From assembly GCA_016177915.1 (NCBI GenBank), contig JACOUI010000077.1:1-39087 (forward strand): a DNA stretch of 39,087 nucleotides, in the 5' to 3' direction. Shown piece after piece: positions 1 to 6,470 of this stretch. Each line of letters begins with the position of its first letter. Position 1 is the first letter of the stretch. The translations under genes were made by a program, and so were the position numbers. The notes below the pieces were generated by a model, which did not search any database, had not been told where the DNA came from, and saw only the letters and a program-made list of their open reading frames with translations. Source of the stretch: Planctomycetia bacterium. Lineage in GTDB: Bacteria > Planctomycetota > Planctomycetia > Pirellulales > S012-138.

Positions 1-216
1 TTGCAGGTTGTCCACGTCCCTTCTTTGATCGTCCGGCGGGAACACGGTCACCTCGACTGACAACCTTCCTAGCATCGGCTGCGCGCCCGCCGCCGCGAGG
101 ATCGCCAGCACGCGCTCGCGGAACCGACGACCCTCGCGGCTGATCAACGTGCGCTCCCCCACGCGCCGCCAGTAGTGGTTGATCGACGGCGGGTAAGGCA
201 GCTCGAACTGCATCAT
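1..216 (-). CDS. RusA-family Holliday junction resolvase (partial, C-terminus beyond window)
   Basis: Reading the minus strand from ATG at 216 gives 72 codons that remain open to the window edge, so the C-terminus is missing. The N-terminus has the RusA look (LPYPPSINHYWR, then ISREGRRFRERV), and near the cut end it carries RRDVDNLQ. That is the acidic DxDN motif (Asp67, Asp69) which in RusA binds the catalytic metal. RusA enzymes resolve Holliday junctions and are typical of phage recombination modules. The ATG overlaps the TGA of the upstream DUF669 gene as ATGA, so the two are translationally coupled. A GGAAG element lies 8 nt upstream. A second ATG at 213 is a possible alternative start. 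Family assignment is confident although only about half of the protein is visible. Confidence 0.85.
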   Translation of the reverse strand, partial: MMQFELPYPPSINHYWRRVGERTLISREGRRFRERVLAILAAAGAQPMLGRLSVEVTVFPPDDQRRDVDNLQ

Positions 217-668
217 CCGGCGCGCTTCCACGGGGGAGTGTTGTTGGCCCCTGCCGCCGCCAGGGCCGGCGCCTCCTTCTTGGAGTAGCCCTTGACCTCG
301 TTCGTCAGCTCGCCGGTGTCCTTCCGCTTCTTCAAGCGCACGCGGATGACGAGCGGCAAGTTGTGCAGCTCGACGGAGTCCTTCGGCGCCAGCACCCCGA
401 CGGCCCGGCAGATAGCGCTGAGCTCAGCGCGAGCGATCTCGACGGCGATCGCGTTCGGGTGGTCGAGGTTCAAGCGCGTCCAGAGCAGACGGTTCTTGTA
501 GGGTCCGTCCTGGACCTGGAAGGTGAGCTGGAGGTAACTGCCGTTGCCGGCGTTGTTGTCCTTCATCTCCGACTCGGTGATGACGGCCAGGTACTTCCCC
601 GCCGGGATCGGCTCGAAGTCGCCGGCCGGCTCGACCTGGTTAGCATCGAATCCCTGTAGATCAGCCAT
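213..668 (-). CDS. DUF669-family phage protein
   Basis: This 151-aa protein resembles DUF669 proteins: an N-terminal FEPIPAGKYLAVITES stretch, then NGSYLQLTFQVQDGPYKNRLLW, and a proline-rich tail ending PPWKRAG. DUF669 proteins are found in phage replication/recombination modules next to a RecA-like ATPase. They are often suspected to bind single-stranded DNA, but their biochemical role is not settled. The context is exactly that: its start overlaps the end of the ATPase gene by 8 bases and its stop overlaps the RusA start (ATGA). The start is supported by AGGAGG 5 nt upstream of the ATG. The operon arrangement suggests work with the ATPase and RusA in element recombination or replication (inference). 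Confidence 0.8.
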   Translation of the reverse strand: MADLQGFDANQVEPAGDFEPIPAGKYLAVITESEMKDNNAGNGSYLQLTFQVQDGPYKNRLLWTRLNLDHPNAIAVEIARAELSAICRAVGVLAPKDSVELHNLPLVIRVRLKKRKDTGELTNEVKGYSKKEAPALAAAGANNTPPWKRAG

Positions 669-1443
669 GTTGGCCTCCTGGGTGATGGTTGTTGGAAAGC
701 GCGTTCATGAAGGAGTGCCAGGACAACGGCAGCTCTTCGGTGATTCCGTAACGGTTTTTTGCGACGCATGACGGGCTGCCGACGCAACGCAGGATGCGCT
801 CGCCGCCGTCCTGTCCGATGGCATGCGCGATGGTGCGCTTGCGGTTGAACCCGGCGTCCTCGGTCTGCGTGCGGAACTTCCGCGTGGCGAAGAGCACGGC
901 GTCGCACCACTCGGACAAGAGCGCCGCGGCGTGCTTGTGCAAGCGCGGCACGTACCGGTCGTAAGCCGGCGCTTCGGGGTCCTCGAAGCGGTCGACCTTG
1001 GCGTGTGCGATGAGGAGCACGACCATGCCGCGGGCGGTACGCAGTGCGTTCAGGTGGCCGATGATCTCGCGCCAGTACGTCAGGGCGTGCGTGTAGCCTT
1101 TGGCGTAGCCGCCGTCCACCTTCTCGATCGAGTTCACGCCGTGCTGGGCGCAGAGCTTGTCGAAGATCAGCCGTTCCAACCAATCGGCGCTGTCGATGAC
1201 GACGCTCTCGTAGTCGTGCTCCTCGGTGCGCAGCTCGGACAGCGCCGAGACGACGTCTTCGTAGGACGTGGCGAGCGGGAACTTGACGCAGTCGATTTCG
1301 TCGAGGCCATCCTCGGTTTGGATGAAAACCGGTTTGGGTGCCTGGGACCCGAAGGTGCTCTTGCCGATCCCTTCGACGCCGTACGCCAGGATTCGCGGTG
1401 GTTTCGTCGTCTTTCCGCGCTCGACGCGGGCCATCAGACTCAT
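661..1443 (-). CDS. RecA-like phage nucleotide-binding ATPase (AAA_24 type)
   Basis: This 260-aa ATPase has a clear P-loop, GVEGIGKST at about residues 22-30, and a Walker B-like strand VVIDSADW at about 81-88. Its layout (short N-terminus, P-loop, ETEDGLD-like stretch, then IAHAKV before the C-terminal half) matches the phage nucleotide-binding AAA_24 group, which sits with DUF669 proteins in prophage recombination modules. The likely role is ATP-dependent DNA recombination or annealing, which I infer from family and neighbours. The start has AGGAGG 7 nt upstream. The ATG overlaps the stop of the upstream 99-aa gene (ATGA), and the 3' end overlaps the start of the DUF669 gene. Confidence 0.8.
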   Translation of the reverse strand: MSLMARVERGKTTKPPRILAYGVEGIGKSTFGSQAPKPVFIQTEDGLDEIDCVKFPLATSYEDVVSALSELRTEEHDYESVVIDSADWLERLIFDKLCAQHGVNSIEKVDGGYAKGYTHALTYWREIIGHLNALRTARGMVVLLIAHAKVDRFEDPEAPAYDRYVPRLHKHAAALLSEWCDAVLFATRKFRTQTEDAGFNRKRTIAHAIGQDGGERILRCVGSPSCVAKNRYGITEELPLSWHSFMNALSNNHHPGGQHG

Positions 1444-1739
1444 GAGGAAGCCTCCTGGGGTTCGGGTAGGGAATCGACTCGCTCGACCCGGAACGCGTCT
1501 GGGCCGAATTCGCGGCTGACGAAGCCGACGAACAGGCGGTTGAGGTCCCGTCCGACCGGCGTGCCCGCGTCGATCACGCAGGCACGCCGGTCCGGGTCCA
1601 GGTAGTGCGCCGCATCGAGGCGGACCTGGGCCTCGCCGTGCAGGCTTTCGGCGGCCATCCCAGCCAGCAGCAGCGAGGCCTCAATCTCCTCGGTCGGCAC
1701 TTGAGGCGTGAAGACGTAGCGGTACAGGTCTTTGGGCAT
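1440..1739 (-). CDS. small conserved-looking phage protein, function unknown
   Basis: This 99-aa protein begins MPKDLYRYVFTPQVP and contains EASLLLAGMAAESLHGEAQVRL, a helical stretch, followed by DAGTPVGRDLNRLFVGFVSREFG. I do not recognise a named family. It is almost certainly real. AAGGA stands 6 nt before the ATG, its TGA overlaps the ATPase ATG as ATGA, and it sits inside a compact minus-strand phage-like operon. Its codon use matches its neighbours. Position suggests an accessory role in the element's replication or recombination functions, but nothing in the sequence shows a reaction. Confidence 0.7.
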   Translation of the reverse strand: MPKDLYRYVFTPQVPTEEIEASLLLAGMAAESLHGEAQVRLDAAHYLDPDRRACVIDAGTPVGRDLNRLFVGFVSREFGPDAFRVERVDSLPEPQEASS

Positions 1740-1815
1740 TCCTCGTCCTTCGCGTCGAACGACAGGCCGCTATCTATTGACCTACGCGGTTCGCGCGCGA
1801 AGTGACGGAAAAGGC

Positions 1816-2397
1816 TCAGACGTAATCCTTGAGCCCCGCCCGCTCGAACCGCCTGCGAATCCGGCGCACCCACTCATTGAGCGTCGTCCGCGGAGTGTCG
1901 AGTTCGCGCGCGATCTCGGACTTCGACTGCGTCATGAGCGGCTCGGCCAGATCGCGCAAGTCCGGCGGCAGCCTGGCCATCAGGTCCGCAACGTCTCGAA
2001 TGAGCTGTGCCATCTCCTCCAGGCTGCGCGGACAGCGTCCGCGCCGCGCGTCGTACTCGGCTTGGCTGATGGTGCTGGCCAGCTCGGTCGGACCGCAGGG
2101 AGTGTCGATCAGCACGAACAGCGACGACACGCGCCGGTGGTCACGCTTCTCAGCCTGCTTGTCCCGCAGGATCGAGGCGACGGCGCGCTCGATCACCGTC
2201 GTGACGAACGCGTTGCGGTGCGCCTTCTTGGGATTGAACGAGGGGAGTGCCTGCAACAGTCGCAGGATGAGTTCCTGCTCAAGGTCCTCCCGGTCTTGCT
2301 GTTTGAAGCCGGCCCGACCGACGAGCTGCTTGACCTTGCGGCGAATGATGCCGCGCGCAAAACGATCGATCTTGTCGCGATTGTCGTCGTGAGACAT
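1816..2397 (-). CDS. sigma-70-like RNA polymerase sigma factor, element-encoded
   Basis: This 193-aa protein has the two-domain architecture of small sigma factors. Residues about 30-75 resemble region 2 (QDREDLEQELILRLLQ, then FVTTVIERAVASILRD). The C-terminus resembles region 4, with a helix-turn-helix in SKSEIARELDTPRTTLNEW followed by a basic tail. The start was moved from an upstream in-frame ATG (2514) to 2397, because AAGGAG lies 7 nt before it and the upstream residues look non-coding. It is the first gene of the minus-strand phage-like operon, 76 nt before the 99-aa gene. A sigma factor here could direct transcription of the element's own promoters (inference). Such sigma-like proteins recur in planctomycete prophage-like regions to my knowledge, though I could not check this. 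Confidence 0.8.
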   Translation of the reverse strand: MSHDDNRDKIDRFARGIIRRKVKQLVGRAGFKQQDREDLEQELILRLLQALPSFNPKKAHRNAFVTTVIERAVASILRDKQAEKRDHRRVSSLFVLIDTPCGPTELASTISQAEYDARRGRCPRSLEEMAQLIRDVADLMARLPPDLRDLAEPLMTQSKSEIARELDTPRTTLNEWVRRIRRRFERAGLKDYV

Positions 2398-2473
2398 TTG
2401 GAAACTCCTTCCGGCCGGGAAGGAGCAGGCGTGGGCCACGACGACAGGCGGAGGGAAAGCAGGCCAACGCAAA

Positions 2474-2526
2474 GCGGAGGCGATGCGAGAAACGCCCGAA
2501 TCGGCGTCGCCCACAATCGCCTCCGC
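2474..2526 (-). terminator. long inverted repeat, possible terminator
   Basis: GCGGAGGCGAT (2474-2484) is followed after 31 nt by its exact reverse complement ATCGCCTCCGC (2516-2526). The loop itself contains a second small stem (ACGCC/GGCGT). It lies downstream of the 109-aa minus-strand gene and upstream of the sigma gene. It could therefore separate the two transcripts or act as a protein-binding site. There is no good U-tract, so intrinsic termination is uncertain. Confidence 0.45.
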
Positions 2527-2597
2527 TCCGCGGCCGGCTGAATGTCAGGTGAGACAGTAAAGAAACGCAATGTCACAGCGCGGGTGCCAAACCCGTT

Positions 2598-2927
2598 TCA
2601 GGCGGCGCGCTCCGTGACGATCACGCGGAACGGCAGGCCGTGCTTGATCTCAAGCACGTCGATGGTGCCGTCCTTCAGCTCATCGAAGAACGCGAAGAGC
2701 TCGACGACCTGCGACTTCAAGAGGAAGTCGTCGACGTCGATCTCCTTCCGGGGTCCGTTCTCGCCGCCGAACTTGATCTCGCGTACAATTCGCGGCGGCG
2801 GATCGAGGGCGGGCTCTCCGCCATCCACCACCAGAGACTCCACCCGGCCAAAATTCACCTGCTGGCACGTTTCAAGCAGGCGGCGTCGCGCGGGGGACAA
2901 CGACCCCTTTGAGGGGCATGAAGCCAT
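2598..2927 (-). CDS. small protein with two YezD/DUF2292-like motifs
   Basis: The protein is 109 aa from the ATG at 2927, chosen because AGGAG lies 7 nt upstream; a longer ORF start at 2981 lacks this. Two stretches have the same pattern: residues about 17-41 (LLETCQQVNFGRVESLVVDG) and about 79-103 (FFDELKDGTIDVLEIKHGLP). Each is a short helix, a glycine, then a beta strand ending in a charged residue, Gly and Pro. This pattern recalls the short YezD (DUF2292) fold, so the protein may be a duplicated version, with a linker containing VREIKFGGENGP. Function is unknown. It lies 200 bp upstream of the sigma-factor operon on the same strand. Confidence 0.6.
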   Translation of the reverse strand: MASCPSKGSLSPARRRLLETCQQVNFGRVESLVVDGGEPALDPPPRIVREIKFGGENGPRKEIDVDDFLLKSQVVELFAFFDELKDGTIDVLEIKHGLPFRVIVTERAA

Positions 2928-3056
2928 TTGGCTTCTCCTATCACCGGGGCCGAGGCCCCACGAGCGACAGGTCCGAATCAAGAGATTGCCCGTGGGGCTC
3001 AGCCCGCGGATGCGGATTGAATTCGTCGACTAAGCGAACCTGTCGCCTCTGACTGA

Positions 3057-3194
3057 CGAAAACTCGCTGGCGAATCGGCCCATGGAACCCCGCAAGGCGC
3101 GCGCAACCGTCGCCTGTAACACGAGATGCGCGGGTGGTCGCAGTGCCGAAGAAGCGGCAGAAAGCGGAGAATTGATCGGCGAAAACTCGCTGGC
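3057..3194. repeat. 15-bp direct repeat CGAAAACTCGCTGGC
   Basis: CGAAAACTCGCTGGC occurs at 3057-3071 and again at 3180-3194, 123 bp apart. Both copies lie in the 276-bp gap between the 109-aa gene and the 348-aa gene. They could be protein-binding sites, remnants of a small duplication, or chance. No third full copy was seen. Confidence 0.5.
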
Positions 3195-3203
3195 ACGATG
3201 GAG

Positions 3204-4250
3204 CTACGCGTCGGGCTCGATAGAGAAGATGGTGCGCCAGCCTTGCTTGTCATCGGTGAGAACAATGGGTTCGCTGTCGATGCGGAAGAATGCCTTGAGG
3301 TTGCGCGCGAGAGATTCACGCCGTTTTTGGTTTTTGCGATTAGCGTCAGAATCTCTCCAGGTCACAACGCCGTAACCTTTCGCAAACGAGCGAAGCAAAT
3401 CCCACTGCTTGGTTGGTTTTGCGCTTCGGCCATCGGCCATCCCCATCTGGGAATACACGAACGTCCCTGCCTCACTTGCAATTTTGATCGACACGGTCTC
3501 CCCGTCGATGAACTTGATTCGCAGGTCGGACCAGCTTGCGGTCGCCGGCGTTGGGAAGAACGCTACCGCGTTGGACTCTGTGGCCTGCGGAATGACGGCT
3601 CGACGAAAAGTCGTCAGGCGCTCCGACACCGTACGCGCGGCGGTCCATTTGCCAGTCGCATCCGTCGTAATCGACTCAGCCAATGTCAGGAAGCACGCGT
3701 TCCGCTGCTTCAGAAGCGCCTCGGCGATGGGCCGCAATCGACGGCCCGTCGGCGTGATCAGGATAAAGGGCCGGTCGGACCGCGAAAGCACGACTTCAAT
3801 GACACGGAGCAAATCGGCGCTGTCCAGCGGAATGGTAACGTAGACCGGAAATTCGAAGCCGGCGAACGGGCGAAACGTTCCGATCCTGGCAGTATGGGGC
3901 ACACCGTCAACTGTCTCCTCGTACCTCTCGAATTCCAGCGCGGCGATGACGCGCCGGAAGACTCGTCGGTGGTCCATTCGGTAGATCAGTACATCACGCT
4001 TGGTCAAGATAGTAATTTCACCTTGGCGATCATGCACACCAACGAAATCACCTGCACCATGCGACACGACCCGATAGGACGAATAGGGATCGTCGGCATC
4101 TGGGTAGCTCGCGGCGAGTTCATCCGTCGGCTGCAACAGCGAGGCGACCGCTTTGAAGTCCGGTCCAAGATGATGTCGCCACTCCGTCAGCACGGCCGCA
4201 GCGCCGGGAATGTCTTCAAGAGCCAGCCACATTTTCTGTAACGGGTTCAT
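3204..4250 (-). CDS. unrecognised 348-aa protein with winged-helix-like C-terminus
   Basis: I cannot name this family. The protein begins MNPLQKMWLALEDIPG. Its middle has an alpha/beta feel (PVYVTIPLDSADLLRVIEVV, then PFILITPTGRRLRPIAEALL). Its last 100 residues (WDLLRSFAKGYGVVTWR, then RRESLARNLKAFFRIDSEP, then GWRTIFSIE) resemble a winged-helix DNA-binding domain with a recognition helix and a terminal beta hairpin. The gene overlaps the 3' end of the 394-aa gene by 35 bases, and AGGAAG lies 9 nt upstream of its ATG, so the pair is one transcription unit. Its location between phage-like and recombinase modules suggests accessory cargo. A regulatory role is only a guess from the C-terminal pattern. 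Confidence 0.7.
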   Translation of the reverse strand: MNPLQKMWLALEDIPGAAAVLTEWRHHLGPDFKAVASLLQPTDELAASYPDADDPYSSYRVVSHGAGDFVGVHDRQGEITILTKRDVLIYRMDHRRVFRRVIAALEFERYEETVDGVPHTARIGTFRPFAGFEFPVYVTIPLDSADLLRVIEVVLSRSDRPFILITPTGRRLRPIAEALLKQRNACFLTLAESITTDATGKWTAARTVSERLTTFRRAVIPQATESNAVAFFPTPATASWSDLRIKFIDGETVSIKIASEAGTFVYSQMGMADGRSAKPTKQWDLLRSFAKGYGVVTWRDSDANRKNQKRRESLARNLKAFFRIDSEPIVLTDDKQGWRTIFSIEPDA

Positions 4251-5400
4251 CTTCGGTCACTTCCTCGTGGACGATGAATCCACGCAACTTCAGCCATTGC
4301 TCGACAAGCCCGGCGTCGCTGTCGCGTGTGTACTGAGCGACGTTTGGCGGCTTGATCTTCAGCGACCGTGGCGTTTTGGAGTCGGCGAATTTGACCTTGA
4401 AGACAGCCTTGACGATGCGGCCGCCCTCCGGCAGATGGCGCTGTCGCAGTTCGAGATCGGCGAAGATATCGTCGGCCTTCCGGCAGTCGCCGGCGCGGTA
4501 CGCCCCGCCCCAAAAGAACTCGACCTCAACGAGCGTGATTGATTCGATCCCTTCGATGTCGCCGCAGGCCAGGGAGTCAACCCCATCTTCGCGCAGAGGT
4601 TCCAACGTGTACTTGTTCTTTCCTGGAAAGCAGCCTTCGTCGCCGAAAAGGTGGTCGCCGAATTGCTGGCAATACAACTTCTTCTCGCCGACAAGCTGGG
4701 CGTGAATGCGAAGCTCTCCGAGCAGCCGATCGTACACAACTACATCGTACTTGATCGGACGATAGCAAACGCTGGAAACGTCCGTGCCGTCCTGGGACTC
4801 CTCGCGCTTGAATGGCTCGCCGTGCCGCACAAGGAAGGCAACCTCGTGCTCCCTCGGATAAATGAACACGCGGCAATTGCGGCCGCGCTTCTTCGAATCA
4901 AACCAATCGTCAAGGCCACGCTCAAGATTCTGTCGGGTTGCGGGCGCGGGCAGATTGAAGGCGGGGGGTTCGTCCCGATCAGACTGGTAGTATTCAAACG
5001 ATTTCGGCTTGAAAAGGAACCGCTCGGCGTGTTTTCGTTCGAGAATCTCGCTGTCGAGAAGCCACACCTGAACAGCGATATCGGCCGGCGAGTGATCGGA
5101 GCCCGAGTCGAGCGGAAGATCCGCGGCCTCCAACAAGGCGTTCATTTCTTCGGGGCCGGACATCTCATCGACAAGGTACACCGCGTCCAGCAGTTCCTTG
5201 GGCGTCGATTCGTCCGGCGACATGAAGATATCGACAAGCGCTTGGTGGTCGATTGAGTAGGCGTGCGCCGCGCTTGGCAACGCGTACCCCTGTGCGGCGA
5301 AGAAGCCGCGAAACGGGTCGAGGAAACTGAGCAGGCGCTCGGGGGCGATTGCGCGGAGCGTCTGGGGATTGGAGAAATGCCGAAGGCGAAACGTGGCCAC
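4216..5400 (-). CDS. unrecognised 394-aa protein
   Basis: The start is set at GTG 5400 (product VATFRLRHFSNPQTLRAIAP), with AGGGG 6 nt upstream. A longer reading from GTG 5505 would run through a terminator-like hairpin at 5440-5469 and is unlikely. The N-terminal 110 residues are helical (LLSFLDPFRGFFAAQGYALP, then a SPDESTPKELLDAVYLVDEM stretch). The second half is strand-rich (CRVFIYPREHEVAFLVRHGEP, then YDVVVYD, then VEVEFFWGG). A short helical tail (AGLVEQWLKLRGFIVHEE) ends it. I recognise no catalytic motif or named domain. It is translationally coupled to the 348-aa gene downstream, and the two probably act together. Accessory cargo, possibly defence-related, is speculation from location only. 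Confidence 0.7.
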   Translation of the reverse strand: MATFRLRHFSNPQTLRAIAPERLLSFLDPFRGFFAAQGYALPSAAHAYSIDHQALVDIFMSPDESTPKELLDAVYLVDEMSGPEEMNALLEAADLPLDSGSDHSPADIAVQVWLLDSEILERKHAERFLFKPKSFEYYQSDRDEPPAFNLPAPATRQNLERGLDDWFDSKKRGRNCRVFIYPREHEVAFLVRHGEPFKREESQDGTDVSSVCYRPIKYDVVVYDRLLGELRIHAQLVGEKKLYCQQFGDHLFGDEGCFPGKNKYTLEPLREDGVDSLACGDIEGIESITLVEVEFFWGGAYRAGDCRKADDIFADLELRQRHLPEGGRIVKAVFKVKFADSKTPRSLKIKPPNVAQYTRDSDAGLVEQWLKLRGFIVHEEVTEDEPVTENVAGS

Positions 5401-5439
5401 TTGTCGCCCCTTGCCCTTGGTGCCGGAAACGACCTTGAA

Positions 5440-5469
5440 AGCAAGAAAGCCCCACTCGACGAGGGGGCT
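5440..5469 (-). terminator. intrinsic-terminator-like hairpin in the leader of the 394-aa gene
   Basis: On the minus strand the sequence folds as AGCCCC-CTCG...CGAG-GGGGCT (5448-5469), followed directly by TTTCTTGC, the form of a Rho-independent terminator. No gene on this strand lies upstream, so it would act inside the 5' leader of the 394/348 pair. It could be an attenuator or insulate the pair from upstream transcription (inference). Confidence 0.55.
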
Positions 5470-5730
5470 ACCACTACAGATCGTACCATTTGGCCAAGCG
5501 AACACAATAGGCGGGATTTCGTCCGGCTTTATTGGGATACGGCAACCGGACGGTGTCGCAGCCGCGAAGCAGGCATTGCGGCAAGAGTCCGTGGCAGCGC
5601 GAGATTCGTCAGGTTTCGTGGCGACCGCGTAGGTTAACAGGTAGGGGTTGTTAACCCGCCTGTCTGAGCCAGTCAGCGAGCCAGCCGCCCAGCCAAGGTC
5701 GCTGTAGGCAACTCCGTCAGGAGCTGTCCC
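5470..5730. other. divergent intergenic region with GTTAAC inverted repeat
   Basis: This gap separates the minus-strand 394-aa gene from the plus-strand recombinase operon. It contains GGTTAAC (5633-5639) and its reverse complement GTTAACC (5650-5656), part of a longer imperfect dyad between ACAGG and CCTGT. TTAACCCGCCTGTC at 5651-5664 recurs with one change at 10376-10389. This could be a recombinase or regulator binding site or an attachment site. No coding sequence was found. Confidence 0.45.
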
Positions 5731-5976
5731 GTGCGACCATTTTTTGACGATCCCGCTCCAATGGCGGCGGAAGAAAGAGCCCGCGCGTTAGCTCGTCTTC
5801 TCGCTGCTGGCATCATGCGCCTTCGCTCCAGCATGGCACGTCACGTTGACTCCACTGAGCATCCCGACGCGGAACGCGCACGCGAATCCAGCCGGAATTC
5901 CCTTGAGCTTCCCGCGGACACCGTGCTCAGTGTCCACACGGGTTATCTCAAGACCTCAAGGGAGAGCGAACCATGA
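5731..5976 (+). CDS. small protein at the head of the recombinase operon
   Basis: This 81-aa ORF starts at GTG 5731 with AGGAG 7 nt upstream. It contains AAEERARALARLLAAGIMRL, a helix rich in Arg and Ala that I associate with small proteins next to planctomycete recombinase/DUF2924 cassettes (recollection, unchecked). Its TGA overlaps the ATG of the DUF2924 gene as ATGA, the same junction used by the next two gene pairs, which strongly argues that it is real. The C-terminal part (LPADTVLSVHTGYLKTS) has no recognisable domain. Function is unknown; it may be a regulatory or accessory partner of the recombinase. Confidence 0.7.
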   Translation: MRPFFDDPAPMAAEERARALARLLAAGIMRLRSSMARHVDSTEHPDAERARESSRNSLELPADTVLSVHTGYLKTSRESEP

Positions 5977-6470
5977 CCCTGAACGTGGCAAAGGAGGTCG
6001 CTGCAATGGAGCGGATGACCGTGAAGGAACTCCAGACGAAGTACGCCGACGCTTTCGGCGAGCCGACGCGCACCCGCAACCGGGTGTGGCTGGTGAAACG
6101 CATCGCCTGGAGGCTGCAAGCGTTGGCGGAAGGCGACCTCTCGGAACGTGCCCGCCGGCGGGCGGCGGAACTGGCCAACGACGCCGACCTTAGGGTCACG
6201 GCGCCGCGCGAGCCGAAGCGGCAACCTGCCGATGGCAGCCGCACGGTGACCCGGCCGGCGAGCATCACGGGAGAGCGCCTCCCGCTCGTCGGCACGGTGA
6301 TCACGAGGCGGTACAAAGGGCGGACGCTGCACGTCAAAGTGCGCGACGACGGCTTCGAGTTCGAGGGAGAGGTCTACAAGTCGCTGACCGCCATTGTCAA
6401 GGCGGTCACGGGCACGCACTGGAACGGCTTCCACTTCTTCGGGCTGAAGAAGCCGGGAGGGGGCCGATGA
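5973..6470 (+). CDS. DUF2924 domain-containing protein
   Basis: The 165-aa product contains the DUF2924 signature: MTVKELQTKYADAFGEPTRT, then NRVWLVKRIAWRLQALAEG, then GTVITRRYKGRTLHVKVRDD, and a C-terminal YKSLTAIVKAVTGTHWNGFHF stretch. DUF2924 proteins commonly precede large serine recombinases in phages and mobile elements; their role is unknown but may involve DNA binding or recombination direction. Two starts are possible: ATG 5973, which overlaps the upstream gene as ATGA, and ATG 6006, which has a strong AAAGGAGG 8 nt upstream. I use the first because of the repeated ATGA arrangement, but the second could give a 154-aa form. The stop overlaps the recombinase ATG. Confidence 0.9.
   Translation: MTLNVAKEVAAMERMTVKELQTKYADAFGEPTRTRNRVWLVKRIAWRLQALAEGDLSERARRRAAELANDADLRVTAPREPKRQPADGSRTVTRPASITGERLPLVGTVITRRYKGRTLHVKVRDDGFEFEGEVYKSLTAIVKAVTGTHWNGFHFFGLKKPGGGR

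Noticed and set aside
3126-4241. 371-codon plus-strand open frame opposite the 348-aa gene
   Set aside because: The minus-strand frame has better SD, overlap with the 394-aa gene and protein-like pattern.
5401-5505. N-terminal extension of the 394-aa gene to GTG 5505
   Set aside because: The extension would be translated through a terminator-like hairpin and T-tract; a good SD stands before GTG 5400.
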